Shown here one piece after another: positions 34,419-44,391 of a DNA stretch of 64,000 nt; the first letter of the stretch is position 1, and every line of letters starts with the position of its first letter. Source of the stretch: Scleroderma bovista (Eukaryota > Basidiomycota > Agaricomycetes > Boletales > Sclerodermataceae); NCBI GenBank assembly GCA_037178675.1, contig JAYMGJ010000709.1, positions 1 to 64,000 on the forward strand. Direction: 5' to 3'. Below the pieces are notes generated by a model. The model did not search any database, was not told where the DNA came from, and saw only the letters and a list, made by a program, of their open reading frames with translations. The position numbers were made by a program, and so were the translations under genes.

Positions 34419-34800
34419 TTTAATGGTCTCACTTTTTATCTTATCTAATCTCTGATTAGATGCCATCTTATCTTATCATAGTATAGTATCTTATCTAGTG
34501 CATCTTATCTGTAGGTCTGTCTGGACCACAGCCTTGTGCTGTGCATGCTGTATCCCTTGATGTCATTAGCATAGCCTTACCACAGGATGGCAACTGTGTT
34601 CACTGCCTCGTACAGCATGCAGCCTCATGGATAGCCTCACACAGGACATGTGTAGTACAGTATATGTACCATTGCAATCCAGCACCCAGAGGCTCTCCAT
34701 TCAAGCTCTCTTTGGGTCTTCACTCTAAGATCTCTAGTCCTATTCCTCCTCAGAGTCCCATGTGGTAGTTCTTTGGGTTGTCGCCCTTAGGGTTGTCTCA
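34419..34800 (+). repeat. 3' LTR of gypsy C
   Basis: 382 bp, matching the minus-strand LTR at 57571-57940. It begins just after the purine tract AAGGGGGGAGTAG and ends GGGTTGTCTCA at 34800. ATCTTATCT-type repeats fill its first 100 bp. The first bases have lost the canonical TGTTACGG seen in copy D. Confidence 0.82.
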
Positions 34801-34873
34801 GTAAGAGACCTAGAGGTGGGTCTAACAGTGTGTGCATTGTCAATGGCAGCCAAACTAACTTTATCACTCTAGA

Positions 34874-35673
34874 TCAGTGATATCCAAACCATTGCCTCGC
34901 AAATGTTTACCCAATACATGCCACAAGACTCATCTCACCATCCATCAACCCCCGTTACTAGCACTTTCAGCTGGGATGCTCATGATAATATGGGCACTTT
35001 GTTGCCATTTAATTGGAGTTCATCAGGATACTCAACTCCTGGTAGTGGTATCTCAGACTCTTGGCTCAGTGATTTTTCAGTAGGAAACTTTGATGCTTTG
35101 GGGCTTGACATGGGCAATCTACAGAACCCTACCCCCTTACATGGTGGGGGTCTCTCCTGCACACCTCCCAGGACATCAGCCAAGCATTCAACATTCAGCT
35201 CAGACATGCATGATGACTTGTTTATTATGTTATCAATTTCATCCACATCTGGCCTCCCTCCTGTTAATCTTGCCACCCCAGCCACCCAGAACTGTGAGTT
35301 CCCATTGCGGTACCAGCTGCCACAGTTCAACTTTAACTTTCCCTCAGAGTCACTCACAACAGCCATTACAGATGCACCACCTTGCAACCCCACATCTGAT
35401 CTGCCTGATACATCGCCTGCAAGTGAGAACATGCAAGAGGATCGGTATGCCAACCTCCATGGCAAGGAGCTTGTGTTTGAACAAGGAGTGAACAGTTTGG
35501 AAAATTCAGACATGCAACATGCTGCTGAATCCAATGTGGTTGACATGCAGTGTTCTGCTCATGTTCCAAAGAAGTCTACAAGAGAGCAAATCATGAATGC
35601 AATCAGCTCAAATCCCCAAGCTTGCAAGAAATGCTCTGCCCCTTCTGCTGGTGTGGAGCACACCAAATCTAAG
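34874..35673 (+). pseudogene. Ser/Thr/Pro-rich gene fragment, function unknown
   Basis: A single exon follows an acceptor-like CTCTAG at 34868-34873 and is open through MFTQYMPQDSSHHP, WDAHDNMGTLLPFNW, a long Ser/Thr/Pro/Asn-rich middle, and KKSTREQIMNAISSNPQ near the end. A GTAAGT donor sits at its 3' end (about 35673) with a GACAG acceptor near 35720, but the next exon closes at once with stops. The upstream exon is missing, replaced by the gypsy C LTR. No domain recognised; the composition resembles an activation-type region, which is only a guess. Confidence 0.4.
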
Positions 35674-36034
35674 TAAGTGTGTGACATACCAACTACATTG
35701 CATGCTGATATTTTGACAGGAAAGCATGTTGACATAGCTCTATTAGTTTATCACTAGTTCCATGTGCGGAGACCTAGTAAAAATTTGAGACCAAGTTCAA
35801 AGTAAAATAGTGGTTTGTAAGGCCATACTACTCTCTGACATAAAATAGACAGTATTTGGGACGTTGAAAACAGCATAACAAATGTTTCATTCTTTAATCA
35901 CAATATATCAACCAAGAGAGTATTCTATGTTGTTCAATGCTTAGTTGATCTGACAGGGGGAAAGAAGGTGAATCTAACTACTGGAGGTCAGTACAGGTAG
36001 GTAGTAGAGTGAGAAGTCAGAAAGAATGGACTTG

Positions 36035-36680
36035 GGTGAAACCCAGAGGGGTTTCTCACCCAAAACAACCAACACCAATGCTGCTGAATTGTGAGGGCAG
36101 GATGAGAACCCAGCAGGTTAGTGTGTCAAAAACACAGAATATCGAGTGAGTTGTGTCGGGAAAAGGGTGGAAGGTGGAAGGTGGCTGGCTGACGTTTCAT
36201 GCTTAGCCCAGACCTAGGAGAGGGGGGGTGGGTGAATGTGAAAGAAATCATGGGCTTTCCAAGGTCACAGGGTGTAGTGCTAGACGTGGTGGTGAGGGGC
36301 GAGAGGAAGAGGAGGCTGAAATCAACCTGGAGGGGTTCCCAGCTTAAAACAACTAACACCAATGCGGCTGAGTTGGCACATGTCAAAAACATGGGGAAAG
36401 GTGGCTGGGAGCGGGAGAGTTGGGTGGGTGCGAAAGAAATGACAGGTGCCACAGGGCGTAGTGCAGGAGGTGGTGGTGGGTGAGAGGAAGAATGCTGGAG
36501 CCAACCTGGAGGGCTTTCTGGTTCGAAACAACTGACACCAATGCAGCTGAGCTGGCACATGTCAAAAACATGGTGAAAGATGGCTAATGTTTCATGCTTA
36601 CCCCGGACCTGAGAGGAGGAAAGGTGCATGCATGCAAAAGAAAAGACAGGTGTTGTGGAGGGCAAGAGCAAGAAGACAAC
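36035..36680. repeat. Degenerate long tandem repeat
   Basis: Three imperfect copies of a block reading like CAACACCAATGCGGCTGAG, then CACATGTCAAAAACATG, then a GGTGG/GAAAGAAAT stretch. They start near 36070, 36345 and 36530 (spacing about 280 and 185 bp). Open frames here, on both strands, follow from the repeat and are not called genes. Confidence 0.65.
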
Positions 36681-36839
36681 CCTCACATTTCTGCCCTCAG
36701 CTGACTAATAGAAAGATGGCCATGTGTGGAAGTTGTCAGGGACATGGGGAAACAAAGCCACAAAAAGGTGCAGATCTGCTGGGAGATCCAATGGCATCAA
36801 CAGTTGTGCCAAATTGGGGTGGTTGAGATTGCTATAATG

Positions 36840-37030
36840 GGGAGCAATGCATCAGACTATTGATGCAGCATGATGCATCACAGGTGTGGCATCACTGATG
36901 CATTACAATGCTAGGGTTCATTGTAAGGGTTCTTGCACCACACCCTGCCCAATTACTACAGTTAATTGATGCATCAAAGTGACACTATAGCCTGGCCTTG
37001 GGCCTGAGCACTAAGCAGATGATTCTTATT
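36840..37030. repeat. Cluster of TGATGCATCA-type palindromes
   Basis: GATGCATCA-like palindromes at about 36848-36860, 36870-36880, 36890 and 36967. A similar cluster lies at 16355-16600. Meaning unknown. Confidence 0.5.
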
Positions 37031-37106
37031 GGTGACCACCAGTAATGTCTACTTGTTCACTATGCCTGATGATGCGCTAATTGCCATGTCCACAGGCAAC
37101 TGTGAC

Positions 37107-37612
37107 CAAAAGTGAACAACTATAATCTGACAGTGGAAAAAGGTGAAGGATTTGACTTGAACAGGTCGCTTTTTGAACACCTGGTGCAGAAAGGCTTCCC
37201 TCATGACACCCTTTCTGTTCAGCACTGCATGCATCCTGAGATATCTGAATTTATATGTTCACTCACATATCCAACTCTCCAAGACTCACCTCAAACACAG
37301 AACAGGGAGAACATTTGTGGTTTGCAAAGTAACATTGTTTTCCTCAATCATACCCACCCAGAAGATGATGACAAGTGGATTTTGGACCATGCCAATGGAG
37401 GTGCAATGTTGTCAAAACATAACACATTTGAGGTGAAGATGGTGCTCAAAGTAGTGCATTATTTGGCTCAGCAGGGGTATGGAAGCGACATCATCATCAT
37501 CTTGACACCTTACCTTGGTCAACTATTGATGCTCCATGATGAACTAAGGAATGAGATGAATGCCATCCTTAACAATTTGGATTCAAGCGATCTGTCAAAA
37601 GCTGGGTTGTTA
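37107..37612 (+). pseudogene. NFX1-type (ZNFX1-like) SF1 helicase fragment
   Basis: A C-terminal piece of an Upf1-like superfamily 1 helicase of the NFX1-type zinc-finger group, a family tied to RNA silencing in fungi and animals. Visible blocks are GEGFDLNRSLFEHLV, LSVQHCMHPEISEFI (motif IV region), NIVFLNHTHPEDD, LSKHNTFEVKMVLKVV and LTPYLGQLLMLHDELR (motif V approach). The motif V/VI part with the DNYQGEE-type block is missing; the frame leaves the family near 37612. The expected QHRM is QHCM here, a CGC to TGC change at a CpG. No zinc fingers are present. Confidence 0.65.
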
Positions 37613-38001
37613 TTGTCTGCAAATACTAATAAGAAGAAGACCCACATTGCTTCGGCACTCCACTACATCCATGATGCTGGGAGTAGTGTCATCTAGGGCT
37701 TCATTGACAATTTGACAGGCCACCTTGCTGTGGTACAATTCCTTTGTGTGATTGAGTATGTTGGCAAGACATTTCTTACCCTTACATGGGTACTTAGCCC
37801 CTAAGGGCATATCAAGGGGTATATCACTAGTTTGCATGATGTCCCACATCAACAGAGGCCATATGGTGCCGCAAGCAGGCGTCGTTGGCATGTCTTGCTA
37901 CAGGTAGACATTGTCAATGATCCACAGCAGCAGTGGCCATTCATGGGCATCATTGTTGTCAGGTGTGCCTCTGCATACTGCCTACATGGTAGATGTTGTT
38001 T

Positions 38002-38570
38002 TTAATGTTCCACAGGCAAGCTGTGCAATCTCACCTGCAGCAGGGTAAGAACAATGAGTATAGTGTATTGGACATGCATTACCCACTTCATGACTCTGAT
38101 CTGCTCGATACCTGTGCCTTCCATATCATTCTCAACCTCAGCCTCTTGATCAGCAAGGACTGCTTGATCATGTTCATCAATGACGGTGATGACCTCGCCT
38201 GCAAAGGCATCTCGTAGCTGGGCAAGTTGTCCAAGGTACATGCATAAGACTACAATATCACCCTCCTCTGTATAACAACCTTGCCTAGAGGGGAAAATGA
38301 TTACATTTATAATACTGCTAGTGCAGATCTGGAACCCCACTGAGCAAGTACAAGACCAAGTTGTGGATCATTTCCACCTTCAATCATTACCCAGGTCAAC
38401 TTCCAAGTAAGAAGTATTGACAGTGAGCTTACCTCATATGTATTATGCTTGCTTGCAGTGTCATCTGCTCCGCCATTCTCTTTGTGGTTATGACCAATGA
38501 AGAACAAGTTCTTTTTCATACCATGGACATCAGGGTAATCAAGTACTAGCTCGTGTCCTGTGATCCAGGG
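38002..38570 (-). pseudogene. Second NFX1-type helicase fragment, opposite strand
   Basis: On the minus strand: DYPDVHGMKKNLFFIGHNH, ASKHNTYEV, then after an intron-like gap QGCYTEEGDIVVLCMYLG and QLAQLRDAFAGEVITVIDE, and a charged stretch ending near 38060. This is the same helicase region as 37107-37612 but from a clearly different paralogue. Frames change between blocks, and the ATPase core and zinc fingers are absent. The two fragments face each other about 400 bp apart. Confidence 0.6.
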
Positions 38571-39270
38571 TACAACATATTTCTAGGGAATGCAGATTGA
38601 GCAAACGACAGTATGGATGAAGTGAAACCGAACTCACTGGATCAAACTAGAAATGGAAGGTCTCATGTGCCACTGCACATTGAGTGGCATCACTGGTAAA
38701 CCAGAACTTGAAAGACATTCCATCTGAGACATATCAAATCTGAAGAATTCCCTGCCACTTCTACTGTCCATTGAGAGGACTAAAAACTAGAGTTAGCAGT
38801 GGAGCTCAAGAGTTGGGTTAGCAAACACACAGAAGTTGTTCAATGTGGGTTGAAGTTGAAGAGGATGACCAATCAAGACCAGATGCTCAACTGATGGCAC
38901 AAGGCTGTGACATCACCATTGTTCCACTGGACTGCAGATCTGGGCATCATGGTGGGGTGGCTGTAGGCAGCCATTGTCATTGCTGCAGGCAGGTGTCATT
39001 GCCATGCCTCTGCATGTTGCAGGTCCATAGGTGGTTGAGGTCATAGTTGTGGCCATGCTTCTGTGGGATGCAGATAGTTGTTGTTGTTGTCTTTGGTGGG
39101 GTGGTGTTGTACATATGATGCTGTATTAAACCACATTGCAGTAAGCAACTATGGCAAACTTAGAAGTAGAGGGCGGCAAAGCCCAGAATGTTAGGGGCAG
39201 TGTTCCCACAATTTATGGGGTGACAGACTCAAAGTGCTGCCTCCATCAGCAGAACCCTTGCTTGATGGAG
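38571..39270. other. No supported gene
   Basis: Short open frames with low-complexity GTT/GTG content near 39060-39110; a possible exon 39151-39270 (MANLEVEGGKAQNV) cannot be confirmed. Nothing else seen. Confidence 0.35.
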
Positions 39271-39646
39271 GAGAATCTAGCCTGTCAATCCTTCATCCCC
39301 TATTGCTTCTGGATGTCAGGAGCCCCCTTGCCCCTCTGCTGCACCAATCTCTAGGTGTAGTATCACTACTTCAGTCTCTGTCAACTCAATCCCCACTTTG
39401 ACACTTCCTAGTAGGCTAAAGGAAGAGTCCAGACCCCTATCCCCTTCATCATCTACTGCTCCTGTACCCCAGGAGTATCCTGCATCATTGTCTGCATCAC
39501 CCTGTTGGTGTAGATCCTCTTTCCCCCTCCTCAGCATATCCTCTCTGGACACCGCAAAGGTAAACCACCACTTGCATTTTTCGTAGTCCTTTGTTGGTGT
39601 TGTGTTTGGGTTATTGTTCCAACCCAAATCCACACTTTGACTCACA
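39271..39646 (+). mobile_element. R1 copy 3, 3' end only
   Basis: The last about 376 bp of R1 in LTR sense, ending TTTGACTCACA, then CCAAC. The 5' part is missing. Confidence 0.8.
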
Positions 39647-40062
39647 CCAACTTACACAAAAGGACATAGAATGACAGTCTATGTGACAGAGTAGTTCGTT
39701 AGGAGGTTTGTATAGAATAGTTGTCAGCATTGTCAAATAGTCAAAATGTGGAAATGGGAGACCCAATTGATTTGCACATTTTTATTCCATTCACTTGTGC
39801 AAACAATGGACCCAGTCAATTTGCATGAAAATATGGAACAAATATGTCACGCAAATCAAATATCTACATGGATTGTAGGATAATATAGTACATATGTACT
39901 GTGCAAATCATCCTAGGCCATGATTTGTGTCATATTGGGGTACAAAACTCTACCTTAGCACTCCCTAACCCTAAGGGGGTTTGCAAAAATGTATAGAATG
40001 ACTATTGACAACAAAAACAATAAACAATGGTTCATCATTTGAACCTATTGGCTATAAAAAAT
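39647..40062. other. AT-rich spacer
   Basis: AT-rich, with five GCAAATCA/TGATTTGC-like octamers between 39770 and 39930. No gene. Confidence 0.4.
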
Positions 40063-40266
40063 GTTAGATCAAATATTATTGAAGATCAGAAACTGACACA
40101 TGCGGTTCCTCAGAATAATATCAAATATGAGTTTTTGCAATGTAACAGAAGCACAGTCATGCTGCTGAAGCACCTGCTGAAGGCTATGGAAAACATTGGC
40201 CTGTGTTCCAGAGTCTTCATACTTCTTGACAGCAAATGCAATAACATCTTGGGGATTTCCCTTGGC
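40063..40266 (-). pseudogene. Orphan exon of an unknown gene
   Basis: On the minus strand an acceptor TTTACAG precedes a 67-codon open stretch without ATG: AKGNPQDVIAFAVKKYED, then ANVFHSLQQVLQQHDCASVT and LQKLIFDIILRNRMCQF, ending TGA. Composition is protein-like, with amphipathic helices. No family recognised and no partner exon found in the flanks. Confidence 0.35.
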
Positions 40267-40404
40267 CTGTAAATGGAAGTAGGAGTACTCATAAACAATG
40301 AGGCAAAAATATAAGATATGACCAACATCCTAATGACTGTTACATTAGATTGTGAGATGATGTGTTGTTAACTTACTTGCTATAAGAAATTGAAAAATTA
40401 TAAT

Positions 40405-42256
40405 GTGAGAACAGACCCAGCTACACCTGCCATGAAATCACTCACATCCTGTCAAGCCAACAGGACCAGAGTGGCAGTGAAGGCAGTGAGAACAGACCCA
40501 GCTGCACCTGCCATGAAATCACTCACTTGCTGTCAAGCCAACAGGACCAGAGTGGCAGTGAAGGCAGTGAGAACAGACCCAGCTGCACCTGCCATGAAAT
40601 CACTCACTCGCTGTCAAGCCAACAGGACCAGAGTGGCAGTGAAGGCAGTGAGAACAGGCCCAGCTGCACCTGCCATGAAATCACTCACTTGCTGTCAAGC
40701 CAACAGGACCAGAGTGGCAGTGAAGGCAGTGAGAACAGACCCAGCTGCACCTGCCATGAAATCACTCACTCGCTGTCAAGCCAACAGGACCAGAGTGGCA
40801 GTGAAGGCAGTGAGAACAGACCCAGCTGCACCTGCCATGAAATCACTCACCAACTGTCAAGCCAACAGGACCAGAGTGGCAGTGAGGGCAGTGAGAACAG
40901 ACCCAGCTGCACCTGCCATGAAATCACTCACTTGCTGTCAAGCCAACAGGACCAGAGTGGCAGTGAAGGCAGTGAGAACAGACCCAGCTACACCTGCCAT
41001 GAAATCACTCACTCGCTGTCAAGCCAACAGGACCAGAGTGGCAGTGAAGGCAGTGAGAACAGACCCAGCTGCACCTGCCATGAAATCACTCACCAACTGT
41101 CAAGCCAACAGGACCAGAGTGGCAGTGAGGGCAGTGAGAACAGACCCAGCTGCACCTGCCATGAAATCACTCACTTCCTGTCAAGCCAACAAGGACCAGA
41201 GTGGCAGTGAAGGCAGTGAGAACAGACCCAGCTGCACCTGCCATGAAATCACTCACCAACTGTCAAGCCAACAGGACCAGAGTGGCAGTGAGGGCAGTGA
41301 GAACAGACCCAGCTGCACCTGCCATGAAATCACTCACTTGCTGTCAAGCCAACAGGACCAGAGTGGCAGTGAAGGCAGTGAGAACAGACCCAGCTACACC
41401 TGCCATGAAATCACTCACTCGCTGTCAAGCCAACAGGACCAGAGTGGCAGTGAAGGCAGTGAGAACAGACCCAGCTGCACCTGCCATGAAATCACTCACC
41501 AACTGTCAAGCCAACAGGACCAGAGTGGCAGTGAGGGCAGTGAGAACAGACCCAGCTGCACCTGCCATGAAATCACTCACTTGCTGTCAAGCCAACAGGA
41601 CCAGAGTGGCAGTGAAGGCAGTGAGAACAGACCCAGCTACACCTGCCATGAAATCACTCACTCGCTGTCAAGCCAACAGGACCAGAGTGGCAGTGAAGGC
41701 AGTGAGAACAGACCCAGCTACACCTGCCATGAAATCACTCACTCGCTGTCAAGCCAACAGGACCAGAGTGGCAGTGAAGGCAGTGAGAACAGACCCAGCT
41801 GCACCTGCCATGAAATCACTCACCAACTGTCAAGCCAACAGGACCAGAGTGGCAGTGAGGGCAGTGAGAACAGACCCAGCTGCACCTGCCATGAAATCAC
41901 TCACTTCCTGTCAAGCCAACAAGGACCAGAGTGGCAGTGAAGGCAGTGAGAACAGACCCAGCTGCACCTGCCATGAAATCACTCACCAACTGTCAAGCCA
42001 ACAGGACCAGAGTGGCAGTGAGGGCAGTGAGAACAGACCCAGCTGCACCTGCCATGAAATCACTCACTTGCTGTCAAGCCAACAGGACCAGAGTGGCAGT
42101 GAAGGCAGTGAGAACAGACCCAGCTACACCTGCCATGAAATCACTCACTCGCTGTCAAGCCAACAGGACCAGAGTGGCAGTGAAGGCAGTGAGAACAGAC
42201 CCAGCTGCACCTGCCATGAAATCACTCACTTGCTGTCAAGCCAACAGGACCAGAGT
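40405..42256 (+). repeat. 81-bp minisatellite, about 23 units, with a higher-order period
   Basis: Units are 81 bp (start points 40405, 40486, 40567 and so on) and nearly identical. They differ mainly at one 4-base site (ATCC, TTGC, TCGC, CAAC or TTCC). A one-base insertion (CAACAAGG) occurs twice, 730 bp apart, giving a 9-unit higher-order repeat. Because 81 is a multiple of three, long frames stay open (27-residue repeats such as RTDPAAPAMKSLTCCQ); I do not call them proteins, since a second frame is equally open and there is no start context. Confidence 0.95.
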
Positions 42257-42279
42257 TGTGAATTATCTTATATCAATGT
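42245..42279 (+). repeat. 35-bp direct repeat flanking R1 copy 4
   Basis: The sequence from CAGGACCAGAG to ATATCAATGT at 42245-42279 is repeated exactly at 44351-44385, on either side of R1. This is far longer than the 4-5 bp duplications of the other copies. Confidence 0.93.
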
Positions 42280-44349
42280 TGTGAGTCAAAGTGTGGATTT
42301 GGGTCGGAGTAATAACCCAAACACAACACCAACAAAGGACTACGAAAAAGTGCGAGTGGTGGTTTACCTCCGCGGTGTCCAGAGAGGATGTGCTGAGGAG
42401 GGGGGAAGGGGATCTACACCAACAGGGTGATGCAGACGGTGATGCAGGATACTCCTGGGGTACAGGAGTAATAGAAGACGAAGGGGATAGGGGTCTGGAC
42501 TCTTCCTAAGGCCTAGGAAGTGTCAAAGCGGGGATTGGGTTGACTGAGACTGAAACAGCGATACTACACCTAGAGATTGGTGCAGCAAAGGGGCAGGGTT
42601 GCCTCTGATGTCCAGAGGCGATAGGGGATGAAGGATTGACAGGCTAGACTCCTCTTGAGCCTAGAGAAAGACTTGGACTTGAATAGATTGGATAAAACTT
42701 GAATATCAGAGCCTTTAGACCTTCACTGAAGCCTACAAGACTCAAAGAGCTGAGGGGATACTGACTGAGAGGGACTGAGAGAGAGATAATTTCGTGCTAT
42801 TTGGTCTTCTTTCACTGGGCTGAGCCCAGGGGTTTAAATACATGGGGGGGCACAGCATTAAAGTACAAAAAGAGAAGGGAGTAAGCAGAATTTGTCAAGG
42901 ATTGGTAAGGGATTGGTAAGAGCTTTGTAAGGGGTTTGTAAGCGATCAGTAAGCAAGGGATAAGCAGGAATGAGTAAGCATAGGAAGCATGAATAAGCTG
43001 CTGAGTAAAGGAATGAGTAAGCTGCATGACAAGATTGATTGGTAAGGGAGTGAGTCATCAGCTGAGTAATACTGATGACAAGAGAGCATCAGTAAGCAAG
43101 GGATGAGTCACTGCACAGCAGAAGGAGTCATTGATGCACAGCCTAAGAAGTTTGATGGGGGGCTGTGTACCATCAGGAATTTGATGGGACAACAATGGGG
43201 AAGATCTGGGATTAATAGGGGGATTGATCCGAGACAAAACAGCCACAAGAAGGGTACCAGGGGTCCAGAGGTCTTTTTGGGGGGTCAGCATACACTAAAG
43301 TATAGTGCATGTGTTCTAGCGCCGCTGAAGCGCAACCATGGGCTCCCTTGACGAGCTCTCTTCTGGGAAAGAACGAGAGAGGGTTCTTCTTCCTAATAGC
43401 ACTATAAAGTGGGGGGAATAACTGTCATGGTGCTGGGGGACGTCGTCTGAAAGTAGGGAAGCGGATAGAGTATTGAATTCAGCGCATCCAGGGAAGTGAG
43501 ACGAACGACAGAGGAAGATGGACATGGCAAGTATCTGGGAGGAAGGGACCATAGGCTGAGGGCTCAGGGGACACAGAGACGACCAGAGAAGACTTCTCAA
43601 GCTTGACAATAGACCTAAGATGACCAAAGTACGTCCTTGACGCAGGACTGACGAGGAGAACGCGCTGACCGAGAACGAGAGGGACTGAGGGAGCAGGCTG
43701 GGAAGATATGTGCCAGGCAGTGCACAGGAACTCTGGGAGAGGCTGTCCTAAGAGCAGGACATAGTGGAGATCTGCAGCAATAGCGGAGAAATGATCCAGA
43801 GAAAATACGGACTCCATAGTGAGCGATGAAGTGAACGTCTGGATTGCGGGGGGAATATCTCCGTGGGAAATGAACGGATTTGCATCGGAACTTGACAGGC
43901 AGATAGACCACGCTCTAGGCTTTCTTACGGTATAGTCACGTGCCTGATAGCTTCAGAAACGACGGAGCTATTCAAAATATCGGAATGCCGGCACTGGGCG
44001 CCTAAAAATGACATTTGGGCGCTAAAAATCATTTCTTCTCTTTCTCCTTCGTTTCTCCATCAATTCTTCGGCTTCTTTGATCGTTCTGGTATGGGAGTTG
44101 GACTGCAGACGTGTGCATTCCTTTCTCATACCACAATTGACGTTATTCCTTCAGTTTCTTCTGCTTCTTGGCGGTTCTCGTGCGATAGATGACTGTCTGC
44201 ATTGGCATTCATCTCTCGCATCAGGATAGTCGTCTTGTGCGATAGATGGCTACGATGAGGGTCCGTCGTGCTTATCCTTCGCATAAGGATCATTCGATAT
44301 AGGTGTTATCTTCCATGTTCACTGTACCAAACCTGTTTGGTGCGTGACA
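42280..44349 (-). mobile_element. R1 copy 4, full length (2070 bp)
   Basis: LTR sense minus: TGTCACGCACC at 44349 to TTTGACTCACA at 42280. It lacks about 28 bp present in copy 2 near 21134, between GAGTAATA direct repeats (a slippage deletion). It lies between the minisatellite and the GTPase gene. The 35-bp repeat flanks it. Confidence 0.87.
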
Positions 44350-44391
44350 TCAGGACCAGAGTTGTGAATTATCTTATATCAATGTCCAAAC

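Larger units (their letters stand above)
16690..34800 (+). mobile_element. Chromoviral Ty3/gypsy element C (heavily nested, 5' LTR not found)
   Basis: Pieces in order: gag N-terminal part 16690-16921, a DNA transposon at 16922-26634, gag and protease 26642-28406, then foreign sequence (28407-32225) in place of the end of protease and the first half of RT, then RT-RNase H-integrase-chromodomain 32226-34407 and the 3' LTR 34419-34800. The same pol family is seen on the minus strand at 56731-64000 (E and D). I could not find the matching LTR upstream of 16690, so the 5' end is truncated or too diverged. Confidence 0.82.

Noticed and set aside
36126..36686. A 186-residue Pro/Ser-rich protein on the minus strand
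   Set aside because: It lies wholly in a degenerate tandem repeat and repeats the same peptide with each unit; no domain or splice support.
40405..42256. CRISPR array
   Set aside because: Units are contiguous and nearly identical with no unique spacers, and the context is eukaryotic.
40390..42430. Long open frames of 409-516 codons across the 81-bp array
   Set aside because: The unit length is a multiple of three, so several frames stay open automatically. There is no start context, the frame shifts at the extra A in two units, and the same peptide appears in two frames.
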